From NCBI GenBank assembly GCA_029379385.1, contig CM055612.1, positions 13,702,001 through 13,766,000 on the forward strand: DNA of 64,000 nt. Direction: 5' to 3'. This DNA is from Quillaja saponaria. Its lineage: Eukaryota; Streptophyta; Magnoliopsida; Fabales; Quillajaceae. Both the position numbers and the translations under genes were made by a program. Shown in pieces: positions 1 through 13,125 of the stretch. How positions within the stretch are numbered: position 1 is the first letter of the stretch; each line of letters opens with the position of its first letter. The notes beneath the pieces are model-generated. The model was not told where the DNA came from. It searched no databases and worked only from the letters and a program-made list of their open reading frames with translations.

Positions 1-892
1 TGATTGATGCAAGAAATTAGGCTAGACTGTGTGCACCATCATCAGCTAGAATCATTGCATTGGCTAGAGAATTCTATGCCAATCTTGTGGAATACAAAGA
101 TAGTAGAGTTATAGTTTGAGGGAAGATGGTGCCTTTCATAAGCACCGTAATCAATGCCTACTATAGAATTCCTGACATTCCGAAGACCGATGAGTATGTG
201 CCATATACAAGTGAAATAGTAGAATACAATGAAGTGATTAATACCTTGTGCTTTCTGGGATCTACTTGGAAGCTTACTAATGGAGAACCAGTGCATTTCA
301 AGGCCTGTAAATTGATGGCTAATGCTAGGGTGTGGTATTACTTTGTGCTCGCCAATATCCTCCATAGTGGACATGCCTGAGATATAACTAAAGATAGAGT
401 AATTCTAGTTTATGCGATAGTGCGAGGTATGTCCATTGATGTTGGTCATATAATTCATAGTGTAATATTGTAGGCTATAAACACAGGACACCTGGGTATA
501 TGGTTCCCCTCCCTCATCACTGAATTATGCTGCAAGGCTAGTTGAATTTGAGAGGACACTAAACTATTCATGATGCAAAAAAGGCTAATAGATGATAAGT
601 TGATGAACAAATTCCTGGGCTGTACTTTTGAAGCATGAGAAGGTGATCTAGCAACCAGCTCAACCAACTCCCATTGGTGTGTAGAAATTTTCCTTGGCTC
701 AGCTCATCTCTCGTTTAGGGAGGTGTAGTGTTCAGAACATTAGTAGCATAACCATGCTGTCAATCACTAGAATAATGAGTTATTGAGGATGATGCTACAA
801 CAAGGAGGATAGGACCCTTCTACTTTCCTTCCTTACCCCGAGCCACCAGCCCCATTCCCATGTCCTAAGGAAGACATCAATATTGATTTTGA
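1..892 (+). pseudogene. Ty3/gypsy-associated ORF with 'putative plant transposon' domain, decayed
   Basis: Conceptual translation from about base 50 gives REFYANLVEYKDSRVIV, then a stop, then a continuous stretch at 126-380 and more in-frame pieces to about 890. The block ARVWYYFVLANILHSGHA, followed by DRVILVYAIVRGMSIDVGHI and WFPSLITELC, has the pattern of the plant-specific domain usually called putative plant transposon protein. That domain is found in ORFs carried by Ty3/gypsy-type elements; its biochemical role is not established. An acidic tail (PKEDINIDFDD) ends the frame near 898. At least four in-frame stops (for example near 118 and 378) make it non-functional. The 5' part lies outside the window. 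The same-strand untranslated region and LTR that follow (2273-3715) fit a single element. The domain name is from recall of its motif pattern, not a search. Confidence 0.6.
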
Positions 893-2272
893 TGACTAAA
901 GGGAGTCTTTTTTATCTTTTATTTTATTTTACTTTTTTTATTTTTTACTTTCCTTTAAACATTGGGACAATGTTTAGTATAGGTTGGGGGAGTAACTTAT
1001 AGCTTTGTTATTCTTTATTTTTGTATGTTTGGTTAATCTCCGTTTAGATGCTCTAATTAGGTTGCATTGTGTTTCCTTTTCCCGTATCGTGTGAAGAATA
1101 TTACAAGTTAAGTTATTAATGATGCTTTAATATTCCTTTATTCCCATGATAGTATTTTTTATGCATTAATTTTGATTTTTAATAACATGCAAATATAATT
1201 TTTGAATTTGTTATAATTAGGGCATATACTTTATATATATATTATACAAGGTTATTGTCACCTAGGGTTGATGTTTTTAATGATTTTTTCTTTATAAACC
1301 ATAGAATATTTTTGACCTCTTTAATGAGTAAGAATTCTTCTTGAGGCGAAATCCTAGGTGAAGCTTAGTTGAGAATATGATTTAGTCCATTTTGGATCGA
1401 TAGAGCCTTTGTATATCCACCAATGATTTTATATTTCTTTAGTTACCCATTTTTTACCCTAATGCTTATTTTTCTTTCTAACACATGCATATGCTAACCA
1501 ATCCTTTATTTGTAAGATCCATTTGCACCTTATTATGTTAAGCACATTCAATATGCAGTTTCATTGAGTTCAAAAGGAGAATGAGGTGGAAGAAAGTCTA
1601 TGAGAAGGAGTGCATTACAAGGAAGAAAAAAGAAAAGAAAAAATATATTATTTAATCATCCCCACTTGATAAAAATTAAGTTAGGGAAATATGTGGAAAT
1701 TCCTTGATAATTCCTACAAACCAAAAAGTGGAGAAAGAAAAGGTAAAAAAGATAAAGTATATTCGGTGATAAAACAATAAGATAAAATAAGTTGAAGCCT
1801 AAGTATATGGGAACTAACACCTTAAAAAAGAAAAGGTGGAAAAGAAGGGTAAACTCATACAAAGAAATCGTGCATAGGGTATTTGAGCTAAAAAAATTTC
1901 ATTTTATCAATCTTTTACCCTAGCTTGACATTACAAAAAGAATAAAAGACATATTGATTTTTGACTAAGTGTTAGCATACATTAGTAGAGAGAGGAAAGA
2001 AACACGAAGTATGAGGAGTTAAGATTAGTCTTTAAGTTGTTTTGAGAATATTTTTGAAGCCATCTAACTCTAGTGACGATGACTTGCACACACACACGAG
2101 GTTAACCTGAACATGATAAATTCGAAATTATACTTGTGTGTTATCTTGAGTCAAGTTTTTGATATAAAATTTGAGGATTTTTAAGAGAATAATTAGCTCA
2201 TCATTGACAATTAATTGTGACTTTCGTTTCTTTCTTTTTGATCGGGACTAGCAAAATATTAGGTTTAGGGTA
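893..2272 (+). other. 3' untranslated region and polypurine tract of retroelement copy A
   Basis: There are no coding signals here. The segment begins with T-rich sequence and then a purine block (GGTTGGGGGAG, 984-994) of the kind seen downstream of the last ORF in these elements. It ends in a short purine stretch (GGTTTAGGG, 2262-2270) directly before the TGATAACTC start of the LTR. Part of it (for example GAGGCGAAATCCTAGGT near 1343-1359) recurs at 36233-36249 in copy B, which shows this is family sequence and not host DNA. Confidence 0.5.
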
Positions 2273-3715
2273 TGATAACTCTAAAATAATAGAGTTATTT
2301 CATTATTATTTTAATTCATATTTGATGTTAATCCTAATATTTTAAGTTAGAATATTAGTCAAACATAGTATTATAGTTGTTTTAGGTTTTTTTAAGGGTT
2401 TTGTAGAGTTTTTATCTTAATTAGGAGTAGTTTTACGAATTTTGGTATTTAATTTGTTTTAGGTGTCTTTGTAATGTCCTATTTTAGATTGGAGAAGGAA
2501 AGCAACTCAACTGGCGCTGCAACGCTAAAGAACATGAGGCCACGACACTATAAAAAGAGAGAAATTGATGGATCAGACAGAGAGTCTTCAGTGTGACACG
2601 TCAAAACAAGCATCAAACTCGAAGTCAGAAAGTATGAAGCCGTGGCACTTAAAAGCTAAAGCTGTAGCATGATGATTATGAAGCCACAACACCAAATCGA
2701 AGACGACTTTCGTAAAATATTCGAAGGTTTGGTGCCGCAGTGCCTAACTATGAAAAACTGTTGTGGGTACAAGATGAGTCCTATTAGAACTAAACATAAC
2801 CTGTAGTACCACATCTCATGTACGAATTTTGAGGACTTTCTATTTTAAGTAAAATAGGAGGAAAAGGCTTATAAATAGAGGATGAAGACTGAAGTTTAGA
2901 GACACATTATTGCTCGTGATAGAGAGTGCCAAGGAGCGGAAAGAGACCCGAAGAATGACAACTTCTAGTTCTTATTTCTTCTTCTTCTTATTTTCTATTT
3001 GTTTGTAATAGCTATGTTTTTAGTTTTTATGTTTTTCATAATTAATATGAAGTAGTCATATTCTAGGGGATAATGATTGAACTCATATATAGCCGATATG
3101 GCTTTAGTTTTAATTCAATGCATGCTTTAGTTTTAGTATTTATATTGCATTTTTCTTAATTCTTTTAATTGCTTAAACACTAGATTGATTAGGAATTCTG
3201 GAATTGACTTGGAAGAGTCAGTTTTGGGATTAGTCTTAGGTGATATAGCTTATATTTAGATTGTTCATATGATTTGGATGATCTAATTTGTTTAAGAGAT
3301 AGGGATATACGCTTTTACCATAAGTAACCAGGAGATTGGTTTTTAATGAGTTTGCTTTAGAATAATTCTTATACGAATATAGAGAATTACACTAAGGGAA
3401 ATATATATTTGCTAGACATAGGAGTATGCTAGTAATTGATTAAGAAATCTGGGTTAATATTAGTTATTGCATGAATTGATTCAAATTAAAGTTATTAAGG
3501 TGAAGTGTGAGGGATGTCGTGAACCTAGACTTAGTTGTAATATTTTTATAAATCGAATTTATAATCTCTGAATTTACATTGGCTTGATTAGAGTTAGGCT
3601 GCATCATAGTGGTAATTAGCATAACAAAGTAATTATTCCTCATGAGAACGATCTCTACTTATTACTATATTACTTGAGGATGATAAGTGTGCTTATGTTT
3701 GTACAATCTACATCA
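2273..3715 (+). repeat. LTR of Ty3/gypsy-like family, copy A
   Basis: The repeat starts TGATAACTC and ends …ACATCA, giving the TG…CA form of an LTR, about 1.44 kb long. The start carries an imperfect palindrome (ATAACTCT … AGAGTTATTT). The same start occurs at 37111 (copy B). The distal part (GGTGAAGTGTGAGGGAT, GATCTCTACTTA, TATTACTTG) recurs at 21539-21937 (copy C) and partly at 48400-48545. The boundaries are read by eye from the shared ends. Confidence 0.65.
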
Positions 3716-3739
3716 ACCACTTATACATTTTTTAAATCT

Positions 3740-4075
3740 TACAGCTTGCAAAGTCAGCATAAGAGAATCCTAGCAATTTGAAGTTTATAGACATGGTTTG
3801 GAAAATCATGTTTTTCAAAACATGGAAGTTGTTTCATCAAAATCACTACCACCAAAATCTCTTCAATAAAACCATTAAAAATGCACTCTTTATGTCCATT
3901 TAATAAATCTTAAAATTCATAGAGCAAGCATAAGCAAGTAGCATATATTCAAGTCTAGCTACAGGAGGATAAGTTTCATCAAAATCATTACCATCCATTT
4001 GTAGCATGTCCCTAAAAAAAATAGTTTTGTTGCTTGCCATAGATGTTTTTTCATAGCTATTAAGCTTGAGTATGA
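3740..4075 (-). pseudogene. Copia element remnant: gag start fused to reverse transcriptase by deletion
   Basis: Read on the minus strand, a gag-like start (TSMASNKTIFF) runs in frame, after a few residues, into NDFDETYPPVARLE and LLAYACSMNFKIY. The latter are the conserved reverse-transcriptase block of Ty1/Copia elements. A stop follows (KIY-stop), then MDIKSAFL, which corresponds to the next conserved RT block. The protease, integrase and most of gag that should lie between are missing, so a large internal deletion has joined the two ends. The fused frame spans 3900-4112. A primer-binding site immediately upstream (4082-4092) supports the orientation. Confidence 0.6.
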
Positions 4076-4081
4076 GACAAA

Positions 4082-4092
4082 CTCTGATACCA
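4082..4092 (-). other. tRNA-iMet primer-binding site of the minus-strand Copia remnant
   Basis: The reverse complement reads TGGTATCAGAG, the usual initiator-tRNA-Met primer site of plant LTR elements. It lies between the LTR-like segment (upstream on the minus strand) and the gag start. Confidence 0.6.
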
Positions 4093-5090
4093 ATTATTGG
4101 CCCAAAAAACAATCAAGAAGGGGGGTGAATTGGTTATTTAAAAACTTTTTTCACAAGGATAAGCAAGTTTAATATATTTAAAACTATGATTCAGTACTTG
4201 TTTAAATCAACAGAAGAATAGTGCAAAATAGTGAATACAGTTTAAAATGATAAATCGTAGACTACAAAAAAATTGTAGAGCACTAGATCAAATGAACCAA
4301 ATGGGAAAAATACAGAATATAAATGCTTTGAGTAAAATCAAGCTTTAGACCAAGCAAAGGCAATATCAAATCAAGTTTTGATAAGCTGTAGCTAGAAAGC
4401 TATCGATTTTAAGTCCGATTACCAGTTTGATAAAACTATGTTTAAAACTTGCACAAATAAATAAATATATCAAAATAAAAAGCAATGCAAGAATATAGAT
4501 AGATTAAACACAAGCAATTATACTTGGTTCATCCTTTGAATATGCCTATATATGTCCAGTCTTCTAAGTTTACTCCTTGGGAAGTTCCACTAATTAATTT
4601 GGTTAATACCCTTATAAATAGTAGAATGAGAGCAAGTCTCTCAAGGTTTAGGATCTTTATTCGACAAAAGGGAAATTTTCCCTAGTTTAGATCTTCACTC
4701 GACCTATGAGATACATTCCCTTTTACAACTTTGGGTTTTCACTCAACCTAGGAGATACTTTCCCATTTCCCTTCACTCAAGTTAGGATAAGAGTACGAGA
4801 CTCATTTCTAACATAGGCTCAAAGGTTAATCCTCTCAATAAGATAGATAATGGAGGTTTTGACTCTAAGAGTGATACAAGATTTTGTAGGTTAATAGCAC
4901 ATATTCAATTCTTTTGTCTTTATTTCATTCAATTTTAGTGTGTCCTTTTACTTTGTCTTGATCCTCTTTATATAAGCCTTAAAAATCTAACTGTTGGAGT
5001 GTATTCATATTGAATCCAGGTCTTCTTCCTTTATCAAAGGCTTGTAAAGGTCTTATAATCTTGTTAAGATTTTGTAGTAGTTTGGAGCGT
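4093..5090 (-). repeat. probable 5' LTR of the minus-strand Copia remnant
   Basis: This non-coding stretch adjoins the primer-binding site. The C-rich block just before it on the minus strand (CAATTCACCCCCCTTCTTG, plus-strand 4116-4134) is typical of the end of Copia LTRs. I could not find a partner LTR in the window or define the outer edge. The right boundary is only where the next Copia coding fragment begins. Confidence 0.4.
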
Positions 5091-5094
5091 ATTC

Positions 5095-6615
5095 CATCAT
5101 CCATGTAATTCGAAATGAATTCATGTATGACAACAAAGTATGGACTTTAGTTGATCCACTTGAAAGGGTTAATCCTATTTGGGTGTAAATGGGTTTTTAA
5201 GAAAAAGGTTGATGTTGATGGCAACGTACAAACCTTCAAAGCAAGGTTAGTGGCAAAAGGTTATAGGCAAAAACAAGGAATTGATTTTAAAGAAACATTT
5301 TTGCCAGTTGCCATTATCAAGTCAATTCAAATTTTACTTGCAATAGTTGCATATCATGATTATAAGATATGGTAAATGGATGTTAAAATTGATTTCCTTA
5401 ATTGTTATTTCAGGGAAGATGTATATATGACAAAACCTGAGGGTTTTGAATCCAAAGGCTATCATAATAAAGTACGGTACAAAATTTCATTTATGAACTT
5501 AAGCAAGCTTCAAGAAGCTGGATCATTCATTTTGATGAAACCATAAAGGCTTATGATTTCATTAATAACGAAGATGAACTGTGTGTGTAAAAAAAGGTTA
5601 GTGGAAGCACAATAACATTATTGGTATTGTATGTAGATAACATACTCCTAATAGGTAATGATGTACCTATGTTACAATTGGTCAAACTTTGATTATCCAA
5701 AAATTTCTCCATGAAAGATATAGGTGAAGCAACCTATATACTGGGTATAAGGATTTGTAGTGATAGATCTAAAAAGTTGCTTGGATTATCACAAGCCACG
5801 TACATTGATAAGATGCTTGAGAAATTTTGCATGGATGGATCAAAGAAAGGGTTCTTACCCATGTCATATGGTGTACATCTTTCAAAAAGTATGTCTCTCG
5901 AGACAGTATTAGACAAAGAATTCATGAATGAAATACCATATGCTTCTGCAATTGGTTTAATCATGTATATCATGTATATCATGTTATATACATGTCCTAA
6001 TGTTTTATATGCTTTAAGTATTACAAGTAGATATCAGGCTTTTCCAGACAAAAAGCACTGGAAGGCAATTAAGAACATCAAGTACTTGAGAATGACTAAG
6101 GATGCATTCTTAAGACATGGATGAACCGAAAAATTGAAAGTTCTAGGATATGCCAATACGACCTTTCAAATTGATTAGGATGATTGCAAATCGCATTCTG
6201 GATTCTTATTTACTTAATGGGTGAGCCATTAGCTAGAAGAATTCCAAGAAGGAAACAACGCGGATTCCACATCCGAAGCTGAGTACATAGCTGCCTTTGA
6301 GCAACTAAGGAGGTCGCTTGGATAAAGAAGTTTATAACTGAACTTGGGGTGGTTCCTAACATTGTTAATCAAATAGAGTGTGATAATCAGGGGCTGTTGC
6401 ACAAGCAAAGGAACCAAGGTCTCTTCAGAAATCCAAATGCGTAGTACAACACTATTACCTAATCAGGGAAATCGTTGATAGAAGGGATATAAAGATAGAG
6501 CACTTTCCTACTAATGAGAATTTGGCATATTCGCTTATGAAGCCCTTGCCATAATAAAAGTACAATCATCACTTTGATATGGTAGGACTTAGATATCATA
6601 GTGGTTAGCTTTAGA
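5095..6615 (+). pseudogene. Ty1/Copia pol fragment (reverse transcriptase and RNase H), decayed
   Basis: Translated pieces in two or three frames match the order of a Copia polyprotein. First come GCKWVFKKKVDVDGN and FKARLVAKGYRQKQGIDF (RT N-terminal part). Next are a stop at 5373 and MDVKIDFLN. The catalytic site follows at 5630-5641. Then come the MKDIGEATYILGI block (5711 on), PYASAIGLIMYIM, the RNase H part around 6180-6460, and a C-terminal DIKIEHFPTNENLA near 6490. The catalytic YVDD motif reads YVDN, so one metal-binding aspartate is lost. Several stops and frame changes also break the frame. It ends at about 6615, just before a purine block and the 3' LTR. No protease or integrase is present, so the element is 5'-truncated and should be inactive. 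Confidence 0.8.
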
Positions 6616-6617
6616 CC

Positions 6618-8110
6618 AAGTGCGAGATTTTTATTATTAGTGTCTAAGAGTCATCAATAGTTAGTTGTAATGACACTTTATTTGTATTTAATGCATGTAA
6701 TAATATTTATTAAGCACACTAAATTATATTATTTAAATGAGATTAGTATAACCATATAAAAAGTCCCTAGAATAAATATTGTGTATGCATAATTATAATG
6801 TTGATCATAATTGTGAGATATGACATACATAAGGCATTATTCTAAAAGTATTCCTGGTCAAGCAATCATTAAGAATAGGGATATTGATGATTCCTCGAGA
6901 CTAGCATATGTTATGTCATTCTCTTATAAAAAGAGTAGTTATCTAATAAACTACAAGCATGATGATGCTGAGATAAACATATGGGTGCTTATTATTTGAG
7001 CAAGTACATTGAATTAACCCAACATGAGAAACCATGTGGAGTTTTTACTCGTGTTAATGGAAGTTCTCAAAGTGATGGTGGTGTAAATGATCTTTTCACT
7101 TGAGATCATCTTATTACCTTATATATGAATTTATGTGTTTTGATATCATTCCGCTTTATCCTATAATAAGAATAATACACGGGTGATTATTAGACATGTA
7201 GTGAAGCATATGAAGGTAGATGAATGATAGACAAAGAATTCATCATCCTTGGTAAAAAGGACAAAAATCCTATGGCCTCTTAAGACAAGTATGTCTTATT
7301 CAGGGAATCTTTGCAAAGTAAAAGAGATTAAGTAAAATATTTTCTTGAATCTTTTTTAGTAACAAAACGTAAACTTTTTTTCAAGTACAAATGGATTTAA
7401 ACAAAGATAGGATTTACACTAGAATCCATGCCCTATGTCTATATCGGGATATGTATTATAAAAGGATTAAATTACATAGTAACCAAGCACTGAAAAAAGA
7501 TTTAATCAATATTCTTAACTTTGCTTATACTTGGGTGGTCATGGTACATTGCTAGATGTCAATTTTGATTTATGAATGTAAGTTGGTTAGTTTAGAAAAT
7601 CCAAAATTAAGTTAAAAGTGTTTTAATTTAACCACACTTCTTAGAAAGTATCCAATTACATTTATTGCCAACATACGAGACAACCTAATGGGTTACACAC
7701 AATGATCATAATTTTGCTTGTACTTAGGTGGTCATGATACATTGTTGGATATCAATTTTGATCTATAAATGTAAGTTGGTTAATTTAGAAAATCCAAAAT
7801 TAAGTTAAAAGTATTTTAATTTAATCACACTTCTTAGAAAGTATCCAATTACATTTATTGGCAACGTACGAAAGAACCAAATGGGTTATACACTTTAATT
7901 GACTTAGGTTAAGAACCTAGAAGGATAATGGAGTCTTGTAATATATAGTTATGTGCCAAGGATATAAGGGTAAAAAGGTAATTGTTACCTATATATATGG
8001 AAAGACTTGTTTTCTTGAAAATCAAGGAAAAATATAAGGGGAATCCCTATATCTCTACCTTCAGTTACCATACAAATCAGCAATTATTATATTTACAACC
8101 TTAATAGGAG
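6618..8110 (+). repeat. 3' LTR region of the Copia element
   Basis: The sequence AAGTGCGAGA (6618-6627) corresponds to the Copia polypurine tract that normally precedes the 3' LTR. About 1.45 kb of non-coding sequence follows. It includes a promoter-like TATATATGGAAAGACTTG (near 7991) close to the far end. The start is inferred from the purine block. The end, near 8100, is uncertain because no second LTR copy is present for comparison. Confidence 0.5.
7514..7895 (+). repeat. 193-bp direct tandem duplication within the Copia LTR
   Basis: Two adjacent copies share long blocks at an offset of 193 bp, for example ATGTAAGTTGGTTA and GAAAATCCAAAATTAAG. The copies begin at about 7514 and 7707. They have several substitutions, so the duplication is not recent. 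Confidence 0.75.
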
Positions 8111-11062
8111 AACTAGCAAAGTTAAAAATGAATATCATATATTATAATATATATGATTGATCATACTCAATAAAATAAATTCTATTTCCGACTATAAAAA
8201 ATGTTTTTAAAAGATTTTTATATATAAATTAATTAGAATCAGAATTATGATTATTTATTTAATAAAATTAGAATTGAGGAAATTTCATATTGGACTCACG
8301 TTAACTTATATGTATTAGATATTTTATTCTAATTCAAAAAAAAAATTATTTTTTTATTCTCTAATTTATGTTTTATAGATAAATTATTCTTAAAATTACC
8401 AATTAAACAAAATTTAGTGAGTTTTTTAGAAATTATATTAATTTATTTGTTCAACACCAATATGTAATTTCATTTAAAATGAATCATAAACTAAATCAGA
8501 CAAAAAAAAAATAATAACAATTAAATAAAAATAGGCCTTTTGCAAGAAAGTTAAGTAGGTAAAACATTTATTTTTATTTAACTCCAATGTAGTAAATCGG
8601 TGACTAAATTACAATTAGCAAATTTTAAAGTAATAAAAAAAATACATTTTTATAGTAGACTAAATAGAATTTCGCTCTTCCATTTTGATATTGGACAATA
8701 GTAAAAACTTTCCAAAATTGTGGGACCATAACTATATTTTTGAGTAAATGAGTAGGGGCAAATTGATTTTTTCTTTTTTCAAATACTATACATATAATTT
8801 TAAAACCTAAGTGGGGTCAGCTAACCAACCCAACTCTACTTGCATCCGCCCATATTGATACCCCACAAATATTATTTAATCGATACTGCAAAAAATATAT
8901 TTTTACGCTACTGATACGTACACAGATCCGTTGTGTATTATCACACCCAAATAAGTGCACACATTAATCTTGATCCTTGAGGTTATCAGCTCCCTATTTT
9001 TTTTTTAGTAAAACTTCGTTGTGATTTCATATTTTTGGAGTTTCCATATGATAATTTTTATCTTCTTCCAACTTAACTTGCAAGGTGAATATTCATTTAA
9101 CAAATAAAAAAAAGGGGAAAGAAGAAAACATTCAAGATGCTGGTGTTCTTACTAGTTTCTTATTGTATCTTATTTTGGATGAAATATCTTACGCCATTAA
9201 CTTATTCGTAGAATTTGTATAATAGCTACATAAATATTTTACTGAATATGTGGTGAAAGGAAAAACAAAAAATCATAATCAAGCTCCGAAAAGTCCGCTA
9301 GAACTTCCAAATATAAAGTGACTACAAAATAGAGATGTTTCAATTACCAATAAATAAATAAAAAATATAGATGTTTCTAAAAATATTAATTAAAGATATA
9401 TGTCTAATAAAAATCACAAATACTTTTACAACTAAATAATAATTATTTTAATTTTATAACATAATAAATGAATACTTTTTAAAAATATATATATATACAT
9501 AAATCAGCTTTTTAGAACCATAACCATAAACTACTATTTTTGGATAATCCAAACACACTAAAAAGTAGTGAGGTGAAGACCAAACGCACCCTTAACCTTT
9601 TTTCAAAAACTCAAAACTCATTTCTCTCTTCTAATTTATCCAAACAAAAAAAATAAAATAAATAAAAAACACAAAAAAAGAAAGAAAGAAAGAAATTAAT
9701 CCTTTTTTTCCATAAATTCCACTCCATTATGTTAGGAGGGTCCAAATTAACTAAAACATTTAGATGAAAGAATCAAGTTACCGATGAAGATAATTTGAAG
9801 TGTCTCATTCAGATGATTGGGCAGAGACTCTAATTCTATCAATCACGGTATTAGATTTTCCAAATTATGGTGTGTGTAGGACGATATAGGCGATGAAATG
9901 AAAAAAGGAGGATCTCATCAAATATAACTTCAGAATTATTCATTCCAGTGTAAAAATAAAATAATCAAAATTGTATATTTCTTCTAGAAGATCTTTTGAT
10001 TTGTATTAATTTACAATATTTCAAGGCAATAAAAAGAAAAGTAATGCCTAACTAGGTAGCTTAGTATTTCTAATCCTCTAACATTTTAGGTTAGGACTAA
10101 AAAATTCAATAATATTCAAATACTTGGAACTCTTACAATCGAGCCCATAATTTCTTTTGTAGCGCAAATCAATTAATTGTAAATAAAATTAACTTTAAAA
10201 GAACAATGTTTTTAATGCAATATTTTCTCAAAGTTACTCAAAAATTACGAACTTGAACTGGGGAAAAATGTTGAAAGCAAAATCTTCTAAACAATATAAT
10301 TATGCAGAGATCATATTCTCTTAGACTCCTTTGATTGTGTTTGCTATGTAAAGACATTTTGTACACTACTTTCATGGTTTTTTTTTTTTTTTTTTTTTCC
10401 TATAGTTGGCCCAACTTACACACACTTCAATTAATCATTTTTCAGTGAGGTCAAAAACAAGTTATTTATGCTAGTCCAAGAAAATTTATGAGAATTTAAC
10501 TCTCTACATCCTCTCAAATATAATATTCGAATTCAGAAATCAATTCAAAAAATTTACATTCTTGATCACCATGCAATCATATCTTTTTTATTTGTTTCAT
10601 TGAATGAAAAACAGTTTCAAACGAGATATCTACAAAAGAACAGTTTAGACTATGGCAAGCTAGCATGCAAGAGCTATTTCAAAGCTCGCGTATTCGTTAT
10701 ATTTGGGAACCTCCAGAAATTTCAAAACTCTTCCTTAAAGGATTTATATAATAACATCTTTTGTAGTTATGAATACATAAGGAATAAGGCCTCTTTTGTC
10801 TATTGGGTCTCTAATACAAAATCAAAAGGTGATAGTGTGCCTGGGTTGGTTAAACCGACCTAGCTACTTAAAGAAAACCACTGAGGCAGTTATTCGTTTT
10901 ACGAGTCATATTTTTTAGCAAAATAAAAACAAATTTTTGTTTTAAATGGTTTAGAATAGATTTTTTTTTTTCTACTATGCTTAAAAAATGGCCTTAAAAT
11001 ATTGGCACACTAAAAAAGCCCAACAGATAGTAAGTGTTTGGTCAAATTTATAAGCTCATCAT
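8111..11062. other. AT-rich intergenic stretch, no gene recognised
   Basis: I see no coding frame with recognisable content; an 87-codon frame at 10600-10863 has no motif I know. A run of 21 T lies at 10378-10398. The sequence ACCAAACGCACCCTTAA near 9579 looks like the right end of a MITE, but I found no matching left end. Confidence 0.5.
9460..9595. mobile_element. possible right-end fragment of a MITE
   Basis: The end ACCAAACGCACCCTTAA is, reversed, the TTAAGGGTGCGTTTGGT start common to plant MITEs. A weak inverted pair (CTACTATTTTT … AAAAAGTAG) lies just inside. No left terminus is visible within 1.5 kb, so this is tentative. Confidence 0.3.
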
Positions 11063-11760
11063 CACTCATTACGAGAAATTAACGTATCTATGACTACAAT
11101 TCTGTAAACTCAAATAGGCCTGTAATTATCTTTATGCGTCTGTAATTTTGCAGACCTATATACTAGCTTAATTTTTGCATCTTTTTGCAAGCTTATATAA
11201 GGCCATCAGTTTATTATAGACGCAGTTAACCTATATACTGACTTAATTTTAGCATCATTTTTCCAAGCTTATCTGAGGCTATCAATTTATTATATGCTTA
11301 TGTCCTTTCAATTGAAATAGGAAATATAATTTTATTTTAAAATATATATATCTGCATCTACCACTTAAAATATATTTTTCTAGAAATACAAACACAGATA
11401 CTTTCTCCCAAATTGAAACCTAATTTGTGAATTTCCTTTCTCATTTCTCCTCTCTTCTCTACAACAAGTCTTTTTGAAGACTCTTTCCCTCTGGAAAAAC
11501 CTTCCTTTTGAAACCTAGCCAACGCTGATAAGTTTGCCACCTGAGTGCTCATGGTTTGCATGATTCACTTGCTACCAATTTCATCTCTTGAAAATCCAAA
11601 CACTTCATCACAGATTAATGTATTCCTCAAATGTGTTTCTTGTTGTTTCTTTGGGTCTTGAAATGTTGAGGTACTCTTGTTGTGGATCGTTTGTCTTCAG
11701 ATTAAGTTGGATTTCATGTTTGTGAGTCTTGTCGTCCTTTCTGACATTTATGGATGAATT

Positions 11761-12344
11761 TGTTGGGAATTATATGAAATTCTTATTCAATCTTCAATGC
11801 GTTATAGTAAAAATAACAAAGAATAATAATCACAAATATGAGTAGAAGATAAAAGAAATAAATATCAGTAAATATAACATGGTTTAGCCCCTTGCCTATA
11901 TCTGCAGATGAGAAAAAAATTCACTAATATTATAAAAAATATTACATAGAAAGAGTATACTTTATATATAATGTTCTCACTCACTTGGGCTACATCTTTA
12001 TTAATCTCTCTTGCACTACCTTGAAGAGACTCCCACAAATATTATATCTCTCTTTCTCATACCTACACTCTCACAAGCCTACATATTTATATTACATAGA
12101 ATTTGCCCAACAAGTAAACTTTTCTTCTACTTTATAGAAACCCTATAATCATCTAATTAGACTTACTTACCCACCAAGGTAAATCTAATTACAAAATCCC
12201 ATCAACTTCTAATTAGATATTTCTTGTCCACTAAGAATAAGCTAATTGAAAAATCTCCATCAACATCTAATTAATTATTTATTGCTCACCAAGAATAAAC
12301 TAATTAAGAAACCACCAAATAAAAATTTAGGTCAAAATCCTACA
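11761..12344 (-). repeat. 3' LTR of the minus-strand small LTR element
   Basis: The repeat is about 584 bp and co-linear with 13136-13730. Shared blocks include CCCCTTGCCTATAT, GAGAAAAAAATTCACTAATATT and GGTCAAAATCCTA. The terminal TG…CA dinucleotides are intact on the minus strand. Confidence 0.8.
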
Positions 12345-12554
12345 ATCTCTACTTTTGACTCAAATCCTTCTAAACAATCTTCAATACTCATACAATGCAT
12401 CATTTACCATTAACAACATAATTATCAAAACTTCACATTAGTATCACTTATCAAGAGTCATCACTCTATCGAAAGTCTCTACCTGCTTATAATGAACAAA
12501 CGATGATATCCTGCAACAACAACAATGCATGTGTATATGACCATCTTCTCTCAC

Positions 12555-12950
12555 CTAAAACTATTGATGAGCGATTTTCACGTCGTCTCATTACTAAATT
12601 AGATTTCTGCAAAAAAATACAACTCCACCTCATCTGTCACCATTGATGAGCCATTTTCACATCGTCTCATCACTAGATTAGGTTTTTGCAAAAAACTGCA
12701 ACTCCATCTAACGTATCACCATTGATGAGCCTTCCAACATCGTCTCATCATTAAGTTAGGTTTCTGGAAACACTACAACTCCTCGTCTCACCTATCACCA
12801 TTGATGAGCCATTTCTATATCGTCTCATCACTGGGCTAGGTTTCTGCAAACAACTCTATCTCATCTATCACCATTGACATTAATAAGCCCTTTCCATGTC
12901 ATCTCATCAATGGGTTAAGTTTTTGCAAAGAACTCAACCTCAACAAATCG
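12555..12950. repeat. 79-bp tandem repeat inside the small LTR element
   Basis: Five copies are marked by the phrase ATTGATGAGC or a variant at 12563, 12642, 12721, 12800 and 12873. The spacing is 79, 79, 79 and 73 bp. Each copy also has CGTCTCATCA (or a variant) and TTAGGTTT.TGCAAA.A. The last copy is the most diverged. The array fills much of the element's non-coding interior. Confidence 0.8.
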
Positions 12951-13125
12951 TAATGCAAACCTAATCTTTTTTTTTATTTTTCCTTTTTCTTCTATCTTTT
13001 CTTTCTACACAACCTCAACCATCTAAACTTTTTTCTTTCTTTTTTTCAGCGCCTTTGTATTTTACAATGGCTCCACCATCACCAAAATTCTCTTGGGCTA
13101 GCCAAATCCCAATTGAGCTTAGTTT

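Noticed and set aside
10600..10863. 87-codon plus-strand frame
   Set aside because: It has no recognisable domain, no repeat of it elsewhere in the window and no gene structure around it.
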